Positions 44,505 to 54,345 of a stretch of DNA of 64,000 bases are shown in pieces; position 1 is the stretch's first letter; each line of letters starts with the position of its first letter. The stretch is taken from contig JADGHB010000004.1 of assembly GCA_019689635.1 (NCBI GenBank), positions 51,616 through 115,615 on the forward strand, in the 5' to 3' direction. The notes beneath the pieces were generated by a model. It ran no database searches and was not told the origin of the DNA. It worked only from the letters and a program-made list of their open reading frames with translations. This DNA is from Nevskia sp. Its GTDB lineage: Bacteria; Pseudomonadota; Gammaproteobacteria; Nevskiales; Nevskiaceae. A program made the translations under genes and the position numbers.

Positions 44505-47500
44505 GCGTTTCCGAACCCTTCATCCGGCGCCCGATCGCCACCTCGCTGCTGATGGCGGCGGTGCTGCTGCTGGGGGCACTCGGCTATCGCTGGCTGCCGA
44601 TCTCGGCTCTGCCCTCGGTGGATTTCCCCACCATCGAGGTCACCACCCTGTATCCCGGCGCCAGTCCTTCGGTGATGTCCACGCTGGTAACCACACCGCT
44701 GGAGCGCGAATTCGGCCAGATCGCCGGGCTCACGGCGATGACCTCCAACAGCTCTTTCGGGGTTTCCACCATCACCTTGCAATTCGCGCTCGAGCGCAAC
44801 ATCGACGACGCGGCGCAGGACGTACAGTCGGCGATCAACGCCGCGCGCGGCACGCTGCCGTCCAACCTGCCGTATCCGCCGTCGTACAGCAAAGTCAACC
44901 CCGCCGACGCGCCCATCCTGTCGCTGGCCATCACTTCCGACAGCCTGCCCATCGACCGCGTCAACGATTTCGCCGACACCATCATGGCGCAGAAACTGTC
45001 CCAGGTATCCGGCGTCGGCCTGGTGACGATCGAGGGCAACCAGAAACCCGCGGTGCGCGTGCAGGCCAATCCGGCCGCGCTGGCCGGCCTGGGCCTCGGA
45101 CTGGAAGACCTGCGCACGGCGCTGACGCAGGCGAACGTCAACGCGCCCAAGGGCAGCTTCAACGGCGCGACGCAGGCCTGGACGGTCGGTTCCAACGACC
45201 AGATCGGATCGGCCGACGAGTACCGGCCGATCATCGTCGCCTACCGCAACGACGCGCCGGTGCGGCTATCCGACGTGGCTACCGTGTTCGACGGCGTGGA
45301 GAACGACCAGCTGGCGGCTTGGGTCATCGGCGAGGACGGTCGTGTGCGGCCGGCGGTCCTGCTGGACATCCAGCGTCAACCCGGAGCCAACATCATCCAG
45401 ACCGTGGACCGTATCCGCGCGCTCCTGCCGCAGCTTCAGGCCTCGGTTCCCGCGGCGGTGAAGATCTCCATCCTGTCCGACCGCACCCAGACCATCCGCG
45501 CCTCGGTGCACGACGTGCAGCAGACTCTGCTGCTGACGGTGGCGCTGGTGGTCCTGGTGATTTTCCTGTTCCTGCGCAAGCTGTGGGCGACGGCCATCCC
45601 CAGCGTGGCGCTGCCGCTGTCGCTGATCGGTACTTTCGGGGTCATGGCGGCAGCGGGCTTTTCGCTCGACAACCTCTCGCTCATGGGGCTGACCATCGCC
45701 ACCGGCTTCGTGGTGGACGACGCGATCGTGATGATCGAGAACATCGTGCGCTACCTCGAACAAGGTCATGCGCCGGAGCAGGCCGCGCGCATCGGCGCCC
45801 AGCAGATCGGCTTCACCGTGATCTCGCTGACGGTATCCCTGGTCGCGGTGTTCATCCCGCTGCTGTTGATGTCCGGCATCGTCGGCCGTCTGTTCCGCGA
45901 GTTCGCCCTGGTGTTGACCATTGCGGTGGTGCTGTCCGCTTTGGTCTCACTGAGCTTGACGCCGATGATGTGCGCCAAACTGCTGCGACCCGAACGCGAG
46001 GACGCCGGTCCGCGCTGGCTGGGCTGGAGCGAACGCTGGTTCAGGCAAGGACTCGCCGCCTACGAGCGCAGCCTGCGCTGGGTCCTGCGGCATCGGTTCG
46101 CGACCCTGATGGTGGCGATCGCCACGCTGGCGTTCACCATCCTTTTGTACGTCGTGGTGCCCAAAGGGCTGATCCCGGTCGAAGATACCGGCTTGATCAC
46201 CGGCATCACCGAGGCGGCGCAAAGCATTTCCTTTCCGGCCATGGTCGAGCGTAGCCAGGCCCTGGCCGCAGTGGTCCGTCGCGATCCGGACGTGCAGGCG
46301 GTGTCTGCCTTCGTCGGGGCCGGCACGGTCAATCCCACGCTCAACACCGGCCGGATCAATATCGTGCTCAAGCCGCGCTCCGAGCGTCGCTCCGACATCG
46401 AAACGGTCATCGAGCGGATCAAAAGGGCGGCGGCGAACGTGCCCGGGATCACCCTGTATCTCCAGCCGGTGCAGGATCTGCAAATCGACAGCCGCATCGC
46501 TCGAACGCAGTATCAGTACGTGCTACAGGATTCCGACCGCGAGGAGCTGCGACGCTGGGCGCCGAAGCTGCTGGCGGCGCTGCAGCAGCGGCCGGAGCTC
46601 GCCGACGTCGCCAGCGACCAGCAGTCCTTGGGGCTGGAACTGAAACTGACGATCGACCGCGACAAGGCCAGCCGGCTCGGCGTACCGGTGCAGACCATCG
46701 ACGACACCTTGTACGACGCTTTCGGCCAGCGCCAGGTGACGACCATCTACACCGAGCAGAACCAGTACCGTGTGATCCTGGAAGTGCCGCCGGATTTCCG
46801 CGCCCGGCCGGACGCGCTGGACAAGCTCTACGTGCGTGCCGCCGGCAGCGCCGGCACCTTGGCCAGCGCGAACGCGGCCGCCGCCAACGCCGCGCCGGCC
46901 TTGACCACCTCCGGCGTATCCACGAGCGCAGGCGACATGGTGCCGCTGTCGGCGGTCGCGCATCGCGAGCTGACCACGGCGCCGCTGGTGATCACCCATC
47001 AGGGCCAGCTTTCGGCGGTGACCATCTCCTTCAACCTGGCGCCCGGTTATTCGCTGGGCGCGGCGCTGGATGCGATTGATCGGGCGCAGCGCACGATCGG
47101 CCTGCCCGGCACGATCACCGCCGGCTATTCCGGTTCCGCCGCGGAGTTCCAGTCCTCGCTGGCGAGCGAACCCTGGCTGATCCTGGCGGCGGTGGTGGTG
47201 ATCTACATCGTGCTGGGCGTGCTCTACGAGAGCTACATCCATCCGATCACGATCCTTTCGACCCTGCCTTCGGCCGGCGTCGGCGCGCTCCTGGCACTGA
47301 TCTTGACCGGGCAGGAGCTGTCGATCGTGGCCCTGATCGGGATCGTGCTGCTGATCGGCATCGTCAAGAAGAACGCGATCATGATGATCGACTTCGCCCT
47401 GGACGCCGAGCGTCTCGAGGGCCGGTCGCCGGAAGATTCCATCTTTCAGGCCGCGCTGCTGCGCTTTCGTCCGATCATGATGACGACCATGGCCGCGCTG

Positions 47501-47716
47501 CTCGGCGCGCTGCCGCTGGCGCTGCAATCCGGCACCGGCTCGGAACTGCGCAAACCCCTGGGCATCGCCATCGTCGGCGGTTTGCTGCTGTCGCAGGTGC
47601 TGACGTTGTACACCACGCCGGTGATTTATTTGTACATGGACCGGTTAGCCGGCCTCCTGCGTCGTCGCCGCGCTCCGGCGGCCAGCGGCGAGACCGCGCC
47701 CGCGCCGCGCGGCTGA
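44501..47716 (+). CDS. RND efflux transporter, MdtB-like
   Basis: A 1071-residue inner membrane proton antiporter of the AcrB/MdtB family with 12 membrane segments, the proton-relay aspartates in [13 protein letters not shown], and conserved PMMCAKLL and [14 protein letters not shown] motifs. Adaptor plus two different RND subunits is the MdtABC arrangement, which forms mixed trimers. About residues 780-812 contain an Ala-, Ser- and Thr-rich insertion absent from the sister subunit, which accounts for part of its extra length. No outer membrane channel gene follows. Confidence 0.93.
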   Translation: MSVSEPFIRRPIATSLLMAAVLLLGALGYRWLPISALPSVDFPTIEVTTLYPGASPSVMSTLVTTPLEREFGQIAGLTAMTSNSSFGVSTITLQFALERNIDDAAQDVQSAINAARGTLPSNLPYPPSYSKVNPADAPILSLAITSDSLPIDRVNDFADTIMAQKLSQVSGVGLVTIEGNQKPAVRVQANPAALAGLGLGLEDLRTALTQANVNAPKGSFNGATQAWTVGSNDQIGSADEYRPIIVAYRNDAPVRLSDVATVFDGVENDQLAAWVIGEDGRVRPAVLLDIQRQPGANIIQTVDRIRALLPQLQASVPAAVKISILSDRTQTIRASVHDVQQTLLLTVALVVLVIFLFLRKLWATAIPSVALPLSLIGTFGVMAAAGFSLDNLSLMGLTIATGFVVDDAIVMIENIVRYLEQGHAPEQAARIGAQQIGFTVISLTVSLVAVFIPLLLMSGIVGRLFREFALVLTIAVVLSALVSLSLTPMMCAKLLRPEREDAGPRWLGWSERWFRQGLAAYERSLRWVLRHRFATLMVAIATLAFTILLYVVVPKGLIPVEDTGLITGITEAAQSISFPAMVERSQALAAVVRRDPDVQAVSAFVGAGTVNPTLNTGRINIVLKPRSERRSDIETVIERIKRAAANVPGITLYLQPVQDLQIDSRIARTQYQYVLQDSDREELRRWAPKLLAALQQRPELADVASDQQSLGLELKLTIDRDKASRLGVPVQTIDDTLYDAFGQRQVTTIYTEQNQYRVILEVPPDFRARPDALDKLYVRAAGSAGTLASANAAAANAAPALTTSGVSTSAGDMVPLSAVAHRELTTAPLVITHQGQLSAVTISFNLAPGYSLGAALDAIDRAQRTIGLPGTITAGYSGSAAEFQSSLASEPWLILAAVVVIYIVLGVLYESYIHPITILSTLPSAGVGALLALILTGQELSIVALIGIVLLIGIVKKNAIMMIDFALDAERLEGRSPEDSIFQAALLRFRPIMMTTMAALLGALPLALQSGTGSELRKPLGIAIVGGLLLSQVLTLYTTPVIYLYMDRLAGLLRRRRAPAASGETAPAPRG

Positions 47717-47724
47717 AGGGTGCC

Positions 47725-50700
47725 ATGAGCACGCCGTCCACCGCATCCGCCGGCGGCGACCGCATCGAGGCCGGCAACGCCGCGCTGTTCAGTCTCAGCC
47801 GTCCTTTCATCCTGCGTCCGGTCGGCACCTCGCTGCTTGGCATCGGGCTGTTCCTGCTCGGTGCCTTGGCGCGCGCGTTCCTGCCGGTGGCGCCGCTGCC
47901 CAACGTCGAACTGCCCATCATCTTCTGCATGGCGGAACAGCCTGGCGCCAGCCCGCAGACCATGGCGGCGACGGTGGCGGCCCCCTTGGAACGGCACTTC
48001 GGACAGATCGCCGGTATCAACGAGATCACCTCGCGCAGCGCTCTGGGCAGTAGCGTGATCGTGATGCAGTTCGACCTGGACAAGAACATCGACTCGGCGG
48101 CGCGCGACGTCGCCGCCGCGATCAGCGCCGCGTCCGCCGACCTGCCCGCCGGATTGCCGACGCCGCCTATCTACCACAAGGCGAACCCGAACAACTTTCC
48201 GGTGATGGTGTTGACCCTGACTTCGGAGAATCATCCGCTGGCCGATCTTTACAACCAGGCCGACTCGCTGCTGGCACAGCGCATCAGCCAGGTCGAGGGT
48301 GTCAGTGAGGTCGACGTGGTCGGAGGCGCGCAACCGGCGGTGCACGTCCAGGTCGATTCCGCGGCGCTGGCGTCGATGGGACTGTCGCTGGACAACGTGC
48401 GCGGCACGCTGACCGGTCTGTCGGCCAATGCGCCCAAGGGCGCGCTCGACGGCGATGGGCGCAACATCATGATCGATGCCAACGATCAGTTGCGCACCGC
48501 GAGCGAATTCCGTCCCCTGGTCATCGGCGTCCACGACGGTACGCCAGTGCCGCTGGCGGCGGTGGCGAACGTCTTGGATGGCCAGCTCAATCCCTACCAG
48601 GCGGCGTGGTTCAACCAGCAGCGCTCGGTGCTGCTGCTGATCCGCAAGCAAGCCGACGCCAACGTGATCGAGACGGTGGACGGCGTGCGCGCGCTGCTAC
48701 CGCAGTTGCGGCGCTGGCTGCCGCCGGGCGTGAAGCTGTCGGTGCAGACCGACCACACCGAGACGATCCGCGCCTCGGTGCGTGACGTGCAAATCACGCT
48801 GGGCATCACCATCGCGCTGGTGATCCTGGTGATGCTGCTGTTCCTGCGCCGGCTGGTGCCGACCGCGATCGCGGGCGTCACCGTGCCCCTGTCGCTCGCC
48901 GGAACCTTCGCCGTGATGTGGTGGCTGGGCTACAGCCTCGACAACTTTTCGCTCATGGCGCTGACCATTTCGGTGGGCTTCGTCGTCGACGACGCGATCG
49001 TGGTGATCGAGAACGTCGTGCGCCATCTGGAACGCGGCCTGACGCCGCTGCAGGCCGCGTTGCAGGGCGCGCGCGAGATCGGCTTCACCGTGCTGTCGAT
49101 GAGCAGTTCGTTGATCGCGGTGTTCATCCCGATCCTGTTCATGGGCGGCGTGGTGGGCCGGCTGTTCCGCGAGTTTTCGGTCACGTTGGCCTGCGCCATC
49201 GCCGTTTCCGGGCTGGTCTCGCTGACGTTGACGCCTTCGCTGTGCGGCCGCTTTCTGCGCCGGGAGCGCGCGCCGCGGCAAGCCCGCGGTGCCTTGGCCC
49301 TGGCCGGGCGCGCGTTCGACGCTTTGCTCGCGCTGTATCGCCGCGGCCTGGACTGGTCGCTGCGCCACGCCTGGCTGATGCTCCTGCTGACCCTGGGCGC
49401 CGTGGCCTTGACCCTGTACCTGTACGTGGCGCTGCCCAAGGGGTTCTTTCCCCAGCAGGACACTGGCCAGATCATAGGAACGACCGAGGCGGCGCAGGAT
49501 ATTTCCTTCGACGCGATGGTGGAGAAGCAGCGCCAGGCGCGCGACATCATCCTGGCCGATCCCGATGTCGCTTCGATGGGCTCCTTCCTCGGCGGACGCA
49601 ACAGCGCCAACAGCGGCAGCATGTTCATCACGCTCAAGACGCGCGACGAGGGTCGTCGCGCGAGCGTGGACCAGATCATCGCGCGGCTGCGACCGAAGCT
49701 GGCCAGGATCGTCGGACTGTCGGTTTATCTACAGCCGGTGCAGGACGTGCGCGTCGGCGGGCGTCCGGGCAGTGCGCAGTATCTCTACGCCGTACAATCG
49801 CCGAACATCCAGGATTTGTATGCCTGGATTCCGAAGTTGGTCGATCGCCTCAAACAGGCGCCGCAATTGAAAGACGTCAGCAGCGACCTGCTCAAAGCCG
49901 GGCTGCAGATGAACGTGGTGGTGGATCGCGACGCCGCCGGCCGGCTGGGGCTCACTTCGGCGGCCATCGACCGCGCTCTGGGGAACGCTCTGGGTCAGAG
50001 CGAGATCCTGACCACTTACACGGAGCTCAACCAATACCGCGTGATCCTCGAAGCCGCTCCTGACGAGCAGCGCGATCCGTCGGCCTTGAACCGCATCTAT
50101 CTGCGCACGCCATCCGGCGGCAGCGTGCCCCTGTCCGCGGTGGCGCATTTCGAAAGCGGCATTGCGCCCTTGACGGTCAATCACCAGGGCCAGTTCCCGG
50201 TGGTCAACATCAGCTTCAACCTGGCGCCGGGTGTATCGCTCGGCGAGGCCACCCAGCTCATTGAGCAGGCGATGTTGGACCTGCGCATGCCCGCGAGCAT
50301 TCGCGGAGGTTTCGCCGGCAATGCGCAACTGTTCGTCTCCTCGCTGTCCACCCTGCCGCTTTTGATTTTGACCGCGCTTTTGGCGGTGTACATCGTCCTC
50401 GGCATGCTCTACGAGAGCCTGATCCATCCTCTGACCATTCTCTCGACCCTGCCCACGGCCGGCCTTGGCGCGTTGCTGGCCTTGCGGCTGTCCGGCACCC
50501 AGCTCGACATCGTGGCCGTCATCGGCATCATTCTGCTGATCGGCATCGTCAAGAAGAACGCGATCATGATGATCGACTTCGCGCTCGAGGCCGAGCGCAA
50601 CGAGGGCTTGAGCCCGCGCGAGGCGATTTATCAGGCCTGCCTGATCCGTTTCCGGCCGATCATGATGACCACGATGGCGGCGCTGTTCGGCGCCCTGCCG

Positions 50701-50892
50701 CTGGCGATCGGCATGGGCACCGGTTCGGAGTTGCGCCAGCCCCTGGGGATTGCGGTGGTCGGCGGCCTGCTGCTGTCGCAACTGCTGACGCTGTTCACGA
50801 CGCCGGTGGTGTATCTGGCGCTCGAACGCCTGGCGCGCCGGTTCCGGCCCTTGTCGCGACCGGGCGCCATCGACGCAGCATCCGCCGGCTGA
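47725..50892 (+). CDS. RND efflux transporter, MdtC-like
   Basis: A 1055-residue RND pump subunit similar to but clearly diverged from the preceding one. Proton-relay residues are in [19 protein letters not shown], and [20 protein letters not shown] is in the C-terminal half. It begins 8 bp after the first pump gene. The two probably assemble together with the adaptor to export drugs, bile-like or other amphipathic compounds; substrates cannot be predicted. A TolC-like channel would have to be encoded elsewhere. Confidence 0.93.
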   Translation: MSTPSTASAGGDRIEAGNAALFSLSRPFILRPVGTSLLGIGLFLLGALARAFLPVAPLPNVELPIIFCMAEQPGASPQTMAATVAAPLERHFGQIAGINEITSRSALGSSVIVMQFDLDKNIDSAARDVAAAISAASADLPAGLPTPPIYHKANPNNFPVMVLTLTSENHPLADLYNQADSLLAQRISQVEGVSEVDVVGGAQPAVHVQVDSAALASMGLSLDNVRGTLTGLSANAPKGALDGDGRNIMIDANDQLRTASEFRPLVIGVHDGTPVPLAAVANVLDGQLNPYQAAWFNQQRSVLLLIRKQADANVIETVDGVRALLPQLRRWLPPGVKLSVQTDHTETIRASVRDVQITLGITIALVILVMLLFLRRLVPTAIAGVTVPLSLAGTFAVMWWLGYSLDNFSLMALTISVGFVVDDAIVVIENVVRHLERGLTPLQAALQGAREIGFTVLSMSSSLIAVFIPILFMGGVVGRLFREFSVTLACAIAVSGLVSLTLTPSLCGRFLRRERAPRQARGALALAGRAFDALLALYRRGLDWSLRHAWLMLLLTLGAVALTLYLYVALPKGFFPQQDTGQIIGTTEAAQDISFDAMVEKQRQARDIILADPDVASMGSFLGGRNSANSGSMFITLKTRDEGRRASVDQIIARLRPKLARIVGLSVYLQPVQDVRVGGRPGSAQYLYAVQSPNIQDLYAWIPKLVDRLKQAPQLKDVSSDLLKAGLQMNVVVDRDAAGRLGLTSAAIDRALGNALGQSEILTTYTELNQYRVILEAAPDEQRDPSALNRIYLRTPSGGSVPLSAVAHFESGIAPLTVNHQGQFPVVNISFNLAPGVSLGEATQLIEQAMLDLRMPASIRGGFAGNAQLFVSSLSTLPLLILTALLAVYIVLGMLYESLIHPLTILSTLPTAGLGALLALRLSGTQLDIVAVIGIILLIGIVKKNAIMMIDFALEAERNEGLSPREAIYQACLIRFRPIMMTTMAALFGALPLAIGMGTGSELRQPLGIAVVGGLLLSQLLTLFTTPVVYLALERLARRFRPLSRPGAIDAASAG

Positions 50893-50919
50893 AAGGCTGC
50901 ACAGTCGCAGCGAAGCACG

Positions 50920-50925
50920 TAAAAT
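50920..50925 (+). promoter_or_regulatory. -10-like element before tRNA-Pro(GGG)
   Basis: TAAAAT 8 bp before the mature tRNA 5' end; no convincing -35 is visible. Transcription may also read through from the efflux operon. Confidence 0.35.
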
Positions 50926-50933
50926 TCGCCGCA

Positions 50934-51010
50934 CGGGGCGTAGCGCAGCCTGGTAGCGCACCTGCCTGGGGGGCAGGTGGTCGCAGGTTCAAATCCTGTC
51001 GCCCCGACCA
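50934..51010 (+). tRNA. tRNA-Pro (anticodon GGG)
   Basis: A 77-nt cloverleaf with acceptor stem CGGGGCG/CGCCCCG, anticodon stem CCTGC/GCAGG with GGG at 50968-50970, T-loop GTTCAAATC, and encoded CCA (51008-51010). The last 32 nucleotides are identical to those of the second tRNA-Pro at 52151. Confidence 0.97.
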
Positions 51011-51102
51011 ATTCCGCCAGTGCGCTGCCCCGGGGCAGCGCCGCTGACGCAGGCCACCGCTGCCGCCGGCGGTTTGCGAGTCCCGCATCGCGGCGTGAAC
51101 CG

Positions 51103-52143
51103 ATGACAACCTGCGCCTTGGATCCGCAAACGCCCTTGCTCAAAATGCCGGAGATACCGGAGCGATCCGAGCGGATCGCCCTGCCGTCCGTGCTCGCCTG
51201 CGTGGCGGAAGACATGGCGCGGGTGAACGCCATGATCCACGCGCGGCTGGCCTCGGAAGTCGTCCTGATCAACGACATCGGCGGCTATCTGGTCAATGCT
51301 GGCGGCAAGCGCCTGCGCCCGGCGCTCGTGCTGCTGGCGGCGCGCGCCTTGGGCGGCCGCGGGGATCTGCCCTGCCTGTTGGCTTGTGTGATCGAATTCA
51401 TCCACACCGCCACGCTGCTGCACGACGACGTGGTCGACCATTCCGAGCGCCGCCGGGGCCGGCCCACCGCCAACGCGGTGTGGGGCAACGCCGGCGCGGT
51501 GTTGTCGGGCGATTTCCTCTACTCGCGCAGCTTCCAGTTGATGGTGGAGGCGAACAGCATGCCCGTGATGCAGGTCATGGCCGACGCCACCAATGCCATC
51601 GCCGAGGGTGAAGTCCTGCAACTCATGAATTGCAAGGACCCCACGGTCAGCGAAGCGCGTTATCTGCGGGTGATCGAACTCAAGACCGCGCGCCTGTTCC
51701 AGGCCGCCGCGGAGATCGGCGCCATCGCCGCCGGGGGCAATGCGCACGCACGGGCGTGCCTGGCCGCCTACGGGCACGACCTGGGCATGGCCTACCAGCT
51801 CGTGGACGATTTGCTCGACTACACCGCCGACCCGGAAGTCAGCGGCAAGAACCTCGGCGCCGATCTGGCCGAGGGCAAGCCCACATTGCCGCTGATTTAC
51901 GCCATGCGCGAAGGCGCTGCCGCCCAGCAAACGCTGATTCGTGAGGCGATCGAACACGGCCGCATCGAGGACCTTGCGCAAGTGCTCGCCGCCGTTGAAG
52001 CCAGCGGTGCGATCCCGTACACTCGCGCACTTGCCGAGCGCCACAGCCGCTCGGCGGCCGCAGCGCTCGAGGGGTTGCCCGATTCTCCGTATCTGCAGGC
52101 CCTGCGGCAGCTGACCCGGTTCGTCATCCAGCGCATGAGTTGA
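51103..52143 (+). CDS. ispB: Octaprenyl diphosphate synthase
   Basis: A 346-residue trans-prenyltransferase with both aspartate-rich motifs: [17 protein letters not shown] (Asp108, Asp109 and Asp112) and the second in [12 protein letters not shown]. By family it builds the C40 or similar side chain of ubiquinone from farnesyl and isopentenyl diphosphates. ATG 51103 gives 14 extra residues compared with an in-frame ATG at 51145; neither has a clear ribosome site. The gene lies between two tRNA-Pro genes, not next to rplU-rpmA-obg as is often seen. Confidence 0.92.
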   Translation: MTTCALDPQTPLLKMPEIPERSERIALPSVLACVAEDMARVNAMIHARLASEVVLINDIGGYLVNAGGKRLRPALVLLAARALGGRGDLPCLLACVIEFIHTATLLHDDVVDHSERRRGRPTANAVWGNAGAVLSGDFLYSRSFQLMVEANSMPVMQVMADATNAIAEGEVLQLMNCKDPTVSEARYLRVIELKTARLFQAAAEIGAIAAGGNAHARACLAAYGHDLGMAYQLVDDLLDYTADPEVSGKNLGADLAEGKPTLPLIYAMREGAAAQQTLIREAIEHGRIEDLAQVLAAVEASGAIPYTRALAERHSRSAAAALEGLPDSPYLQALRQLTRFVIQRMS

Positions 52144-52150
52144 ACCGCGG

Positions 52151-52227
52151 CGGGGCGTAGCTCAGCTTGGTAGAGCGCTTGCTTCGGGAGCAAGAGGTCG
52201 CAGGTTCAAATCCTGTCGCCCCGACCA
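52151..52227 (+). tRNA. tRNA-Pro (anticodon CGG)
   Basis: A 77-nt cloverleaf with acceptor stem CGGGGCG/CGCCCCG, anticodon stem CTTGC/GCAAG with CGG at 52185-52187, and encoded CCA. It starts 7 bp after the ispB stop and has no visible promoter, so it is probably processed from an ispB transcript. Confidence 0.97.
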
Positions 52228-52349
52228 TCACCGCCGGACAGGGTCTGGCGCTGCGCGGCGCAAGCCACGATCGCTCCACGGCGCCGCCTGGGCTGCGCTA
52301 TCTTTCTCCCGGCGAGCGATCCCGCTCGGTTCACACATCGGGGAAACCC

Positions 52350-53264
52350 ATGGAAACGTTCAAGACCCTGACTTACGAGGTCACCGGCCGCATCGCGCGC
52401 ATCACGCTCAACCGCCCGGAGCGGGGCAACGGCATCACGCTCGATCTGCCGCAAGAACTCGCCGCCTGCGTGGAACGCGCCAACATCGATCCGGCGGTAC
52501 ACGTCATCGCCCTGTCCGGTCGTGGCAGCGGGTTTTGCGGCGGTTACGACCTGGTAGAAAGCGCCGAGGCGATGAGACTCGGCGAGGACTCGCCACGGCG
52601 TCCCAAGGGTTCGGTGCTCGATCCGCTGGTGCAGATGAAGAACCATATGCCCAACAGCGCCTGGGACCCGATGATCGATTACGCCATGATGAGCCGCAAC
52701 GTGAAAGGCTTCATGAGCCTGTTCCACAGCGAAAAACCGGTGGTGTGCAAAGTGCACGGCTATTGCGTCGCCGGCGGCACCGATCTGGCGCTGTGCTCGG
52801 ACCTGCTGGTGATCGCCGACGACGCCAAGATCGGGTATCCGCCGGCGCGGGTGTGGGGTTCGCCGACCACCTCGCTGTGGTTCCATCGCATCGGCCTGGA
52901 AAAAGCCAAACGCCTGCTGTTCACCGGCGATTGTCTGTCGGGCAGGGAAGCCAAGGAGTGGGGTCTGGCCATCGAGTCGGCCCCCGCCGACCAGCTCGAC
53001 GAACGTTTCGAAATTCTCTTATCGCGCATTGCGCGCATGCCGATCAATCAACTGGTGATGATGAAGCTGCTGCTGAACCAGTCGGTCATGCAACTGGGCC
53101 TGCACACCACTCAGATTCTCGGCACGGTCTTCGACGGCATCGCGCGGCACACGCCCGAAGGCTATGCCTTTCAGCGGCGCGCGGCCGAAGCCGGCTTCCG
53201 GCAGGCCGTGCAGGAACGCGACGAGCCTTTCGGCGATTTCGGGCTTTCCACGTTCAAGGGCTAG
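52350..53264 (+). CDS. Enoyl-CoA hydratase/isomerase family protein
   Basis: A 304-residue crotonase-fold protein with SGRGSGFCGGYDLVES (oxyanion hole) and VHGYCVAGGTDLALCSDLLV. It is longer than a typical hydratase because of an insertion at about residues 80-125 (PLVQMKNHMPNSAWDPMIDY), seen in some family members. The usual catalytic glutamate positions are not obvious, so the reaction is uncertain. The ATG at 52350 is preceded by GGGGAAA. It stands alone and is followed by an intrinsic terminator. Confidence 0.82.
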   Translation: METFKTLTYEVTGRIARITLNRPERGNGITLDLPQELAACVERANIDPAVHVIALSGRGSGFCGGYDLVESAEAMRLGEDSPRRPKGSVLDPLVQMKNHMPNSAWDPMIDYAMMSRNVKGFMSLFHSEKPVVCKVHGYCVAGGTDLALCSDLLVIADDAKIGYPPARVWGSPTTSLWFHRIGLEKAKRLLFTGDCLSGREAKEWGLAIESAPADQLDERFEILLSRIARMPINQLVMMKLLLNQSVMQLGLHTTQILGTVFDGIARHTPEGYAFQRRAAEAGFRQAVQERDEPFGDFGLSTFKG

Positions 53265-53277
53265 CGGCGTCAAGCCG

Positions 53278-53299
53278 CCGCGCAAAATAGCGCGGTTTT
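53278..53299 (+). terminator. Intrinsic terminator after the enoyl-CoA hydratase gene
   Basis: A perfect 6-bp GC stem (53278-53283 with 53290-53295), loop AAAATA, followed by TTTT. It lies 14 bp after the stop codon. Confidence 0.75.
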
Positions 53300-53496
53300 G
53301 CCCACCGGCACACGACAGGTGCGCCGGATGACTTCCTTGTAGTATCGTTATATCGGCATGAAACCGCGCTTGTTTGTGTGACGACCAAGGCGGGCATTGA
53401 GTGCCGCCCGATTTGAGCGATATTGGGCGAACGGAAAGGGCTGGCCTGTCTAAAGGCCAAGCCTGAAATTCATCATCACCTCAACGGGAGCCACAA
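53300..53496 (+). promoter_or_regulatory. Leader/promoter region of the small basic protein gene
   Basis: An AT-richer stretch (TAGTATCGTTATAT, about 53340-53353) could hold a promoter. A near-perfect stem-loop (53439-53447 with 53454-53463) lies in the leader, and ACGGGAG gives the ribosome site. No exact sigma-70 pair was fitted. Confidence 0.3.
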
Positions 53497-53778
53497 GTGC
53501 CTAGAGGAAAACAGACGGAAGAAAGCCTGGTGCGGCGGATCGCGGCACTCGACGCGAAACGAAAAGTGCTGAAGAAGAAGCTTCAGGTCATGCGCATCCG
53601 TGCCGCCGCCAAGCGCCGCAAGGCGATGATGAGCACCCTGCGCAAGAACGAAAAAGAAGTGCTCGAAGTGATCCGGACCAAGGCGCCGGATTTCTTCAAG
53701 AAGCTGGTTGGAGAGCAGGCGCAGGCCAAACCGCGACGCAGCCGCAGGGCGAAGGTCGCGAAGGTCGCCGAGAAATAA
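53497..53778 (+). CDS. Small basic helical protein, possible nucleoid-associated protein
   Basis: A 93-residue, strongly basic protein with a predicted coiled-coil helix (SLVRRIAALDAKRKVLKKKL, then MRIRAAAKRRKAM), a middle motif KAPDFFKKLVGEQ and an Arg/Lys tail. The start is a GTG with a good ACGGGAG site. Basicity and length suggest nucleic acid binding, but I recognise no named family. It is convergent with the SWIB-domain gene, another short basic protein, which suggests a related role. Confidence 0.65.
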   Translation: MPRGKQTEESLVRRIAALDAKRKVLKKKLQVMRIRAAAKRRKAMMSTLRKNEKEVLEVIRTKAPDFFKKLVGEQAQAKPRRSRRAKVAKVAEK

Positions 53779-53822
53779 GCCTGCGGCCCATGGCCGCCGT
53801 GGTGCGCGAGGCAGGTTGACGC

Positions 53823-53859
53823 GACGGCAGCACGGACGCTAGGCGTTCGTGCCGCCGTC
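53823..53859. terminator. Long hairpin between convergent genes
   Basis: A stem of about 17 pairs (GACGGC...GCCGTC outer, inner part with one A-C mismatch and one G-T pair) around loop TAG. It lies between the stop codons of two convergent genes and can fold on both strands. It lacks a T-run, so it is a likely but not certain bidirectional terminator. Confidence 0.5.
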
Positions 53860-53872
53860 AGCGGCATTCGCT

Positions 53873-54223
53873 TTAACTGATGTGGCGGCTGACCAGCTTG
53901 GTCATCTCGAACATGTTGACCACGGACTTTCCGCCGAAGAGCTTGCGCAGCTTTTCGTCAGCATTGATCATCCGCTTGTTGATCTTGTCCTGCAGGCCGT
54001 TTTTCTTGATGTAGGCCCACAGCTGCTTGGTGATCTGACCCCGCGGCTGCGGTTTGCTCCCCACGATCTCCGCCAGCACCGGACTCGGCGTCATCGGTTT
54101 CATGAGCGCCGGATTCGGTTTGCGCTTGGCTTTCTTCGGTGCCGCTTTCTTGGCGGCCTTCTTGGGCGCCGCTTTCTTGGCGCCCGCTTTCTTTGCAACG
54201 GACTTCTTCCTGGCTTTGGCCAT
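53873..54223 (-). CDS. SWIB/MDM2 domain protein with histone H1-like tail
   Basis: A 116-residue protein. Residues 1-37 are Lys/Ala/Pro-rich, like histone H1 tails. Residues about 38-116 form a SWIB domain (MTPSPVLAEIVG, ITKQLWAYIKKNGLQD, INADEKLRKLFGG, VNMFEMTKLVSRHI). In eukaryotes SWIB domains belong to chromatin remodellers; bacterial copies occur in Chlamydia and some Proteobacteria and are thought to act on DNA topology or binding. It is a stand-alone gene facing the basic protein gene at 53497. Confidence 0.88.
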   Translation of the reverse strand: MAKARKKSVAKKAGAKKAAPKKAAKKAAPKKAKRKPNPALMKPMTPSPVLAEIVGSKPQPRGQITKQLWAYIKKNGLQDKINKRMINADEKLRKLFGGKSVVNMFEMTKLVSRHIS

Positions 54224-54345
54224 CGCTCAGCCCCTCTGTTTAGCCCCCGTATGGGCGGTGGAATCTTAGCTGGAAACACGCCGCGCCGTGCGCGCGCGTT
54301 CACACTGCGCAGGATAGCGTGTTTCGCGTCGCGCGCGTAGTCCCG

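Noticed and set aside
44501..50892. The two RND pump genes as a recent tandem duplication
   Set aside because: They are diverged throughout and match the usual MdtB and MdtC pair, which implies an old duplication.
51022..51041. Perfect 20-bp palindrome after tRNA-Pro(GGG) as an intrinsic terminator
   Set aside because: There is no T-run, and ispB follows in the same direction; it may only be a processing or stabilising structure.
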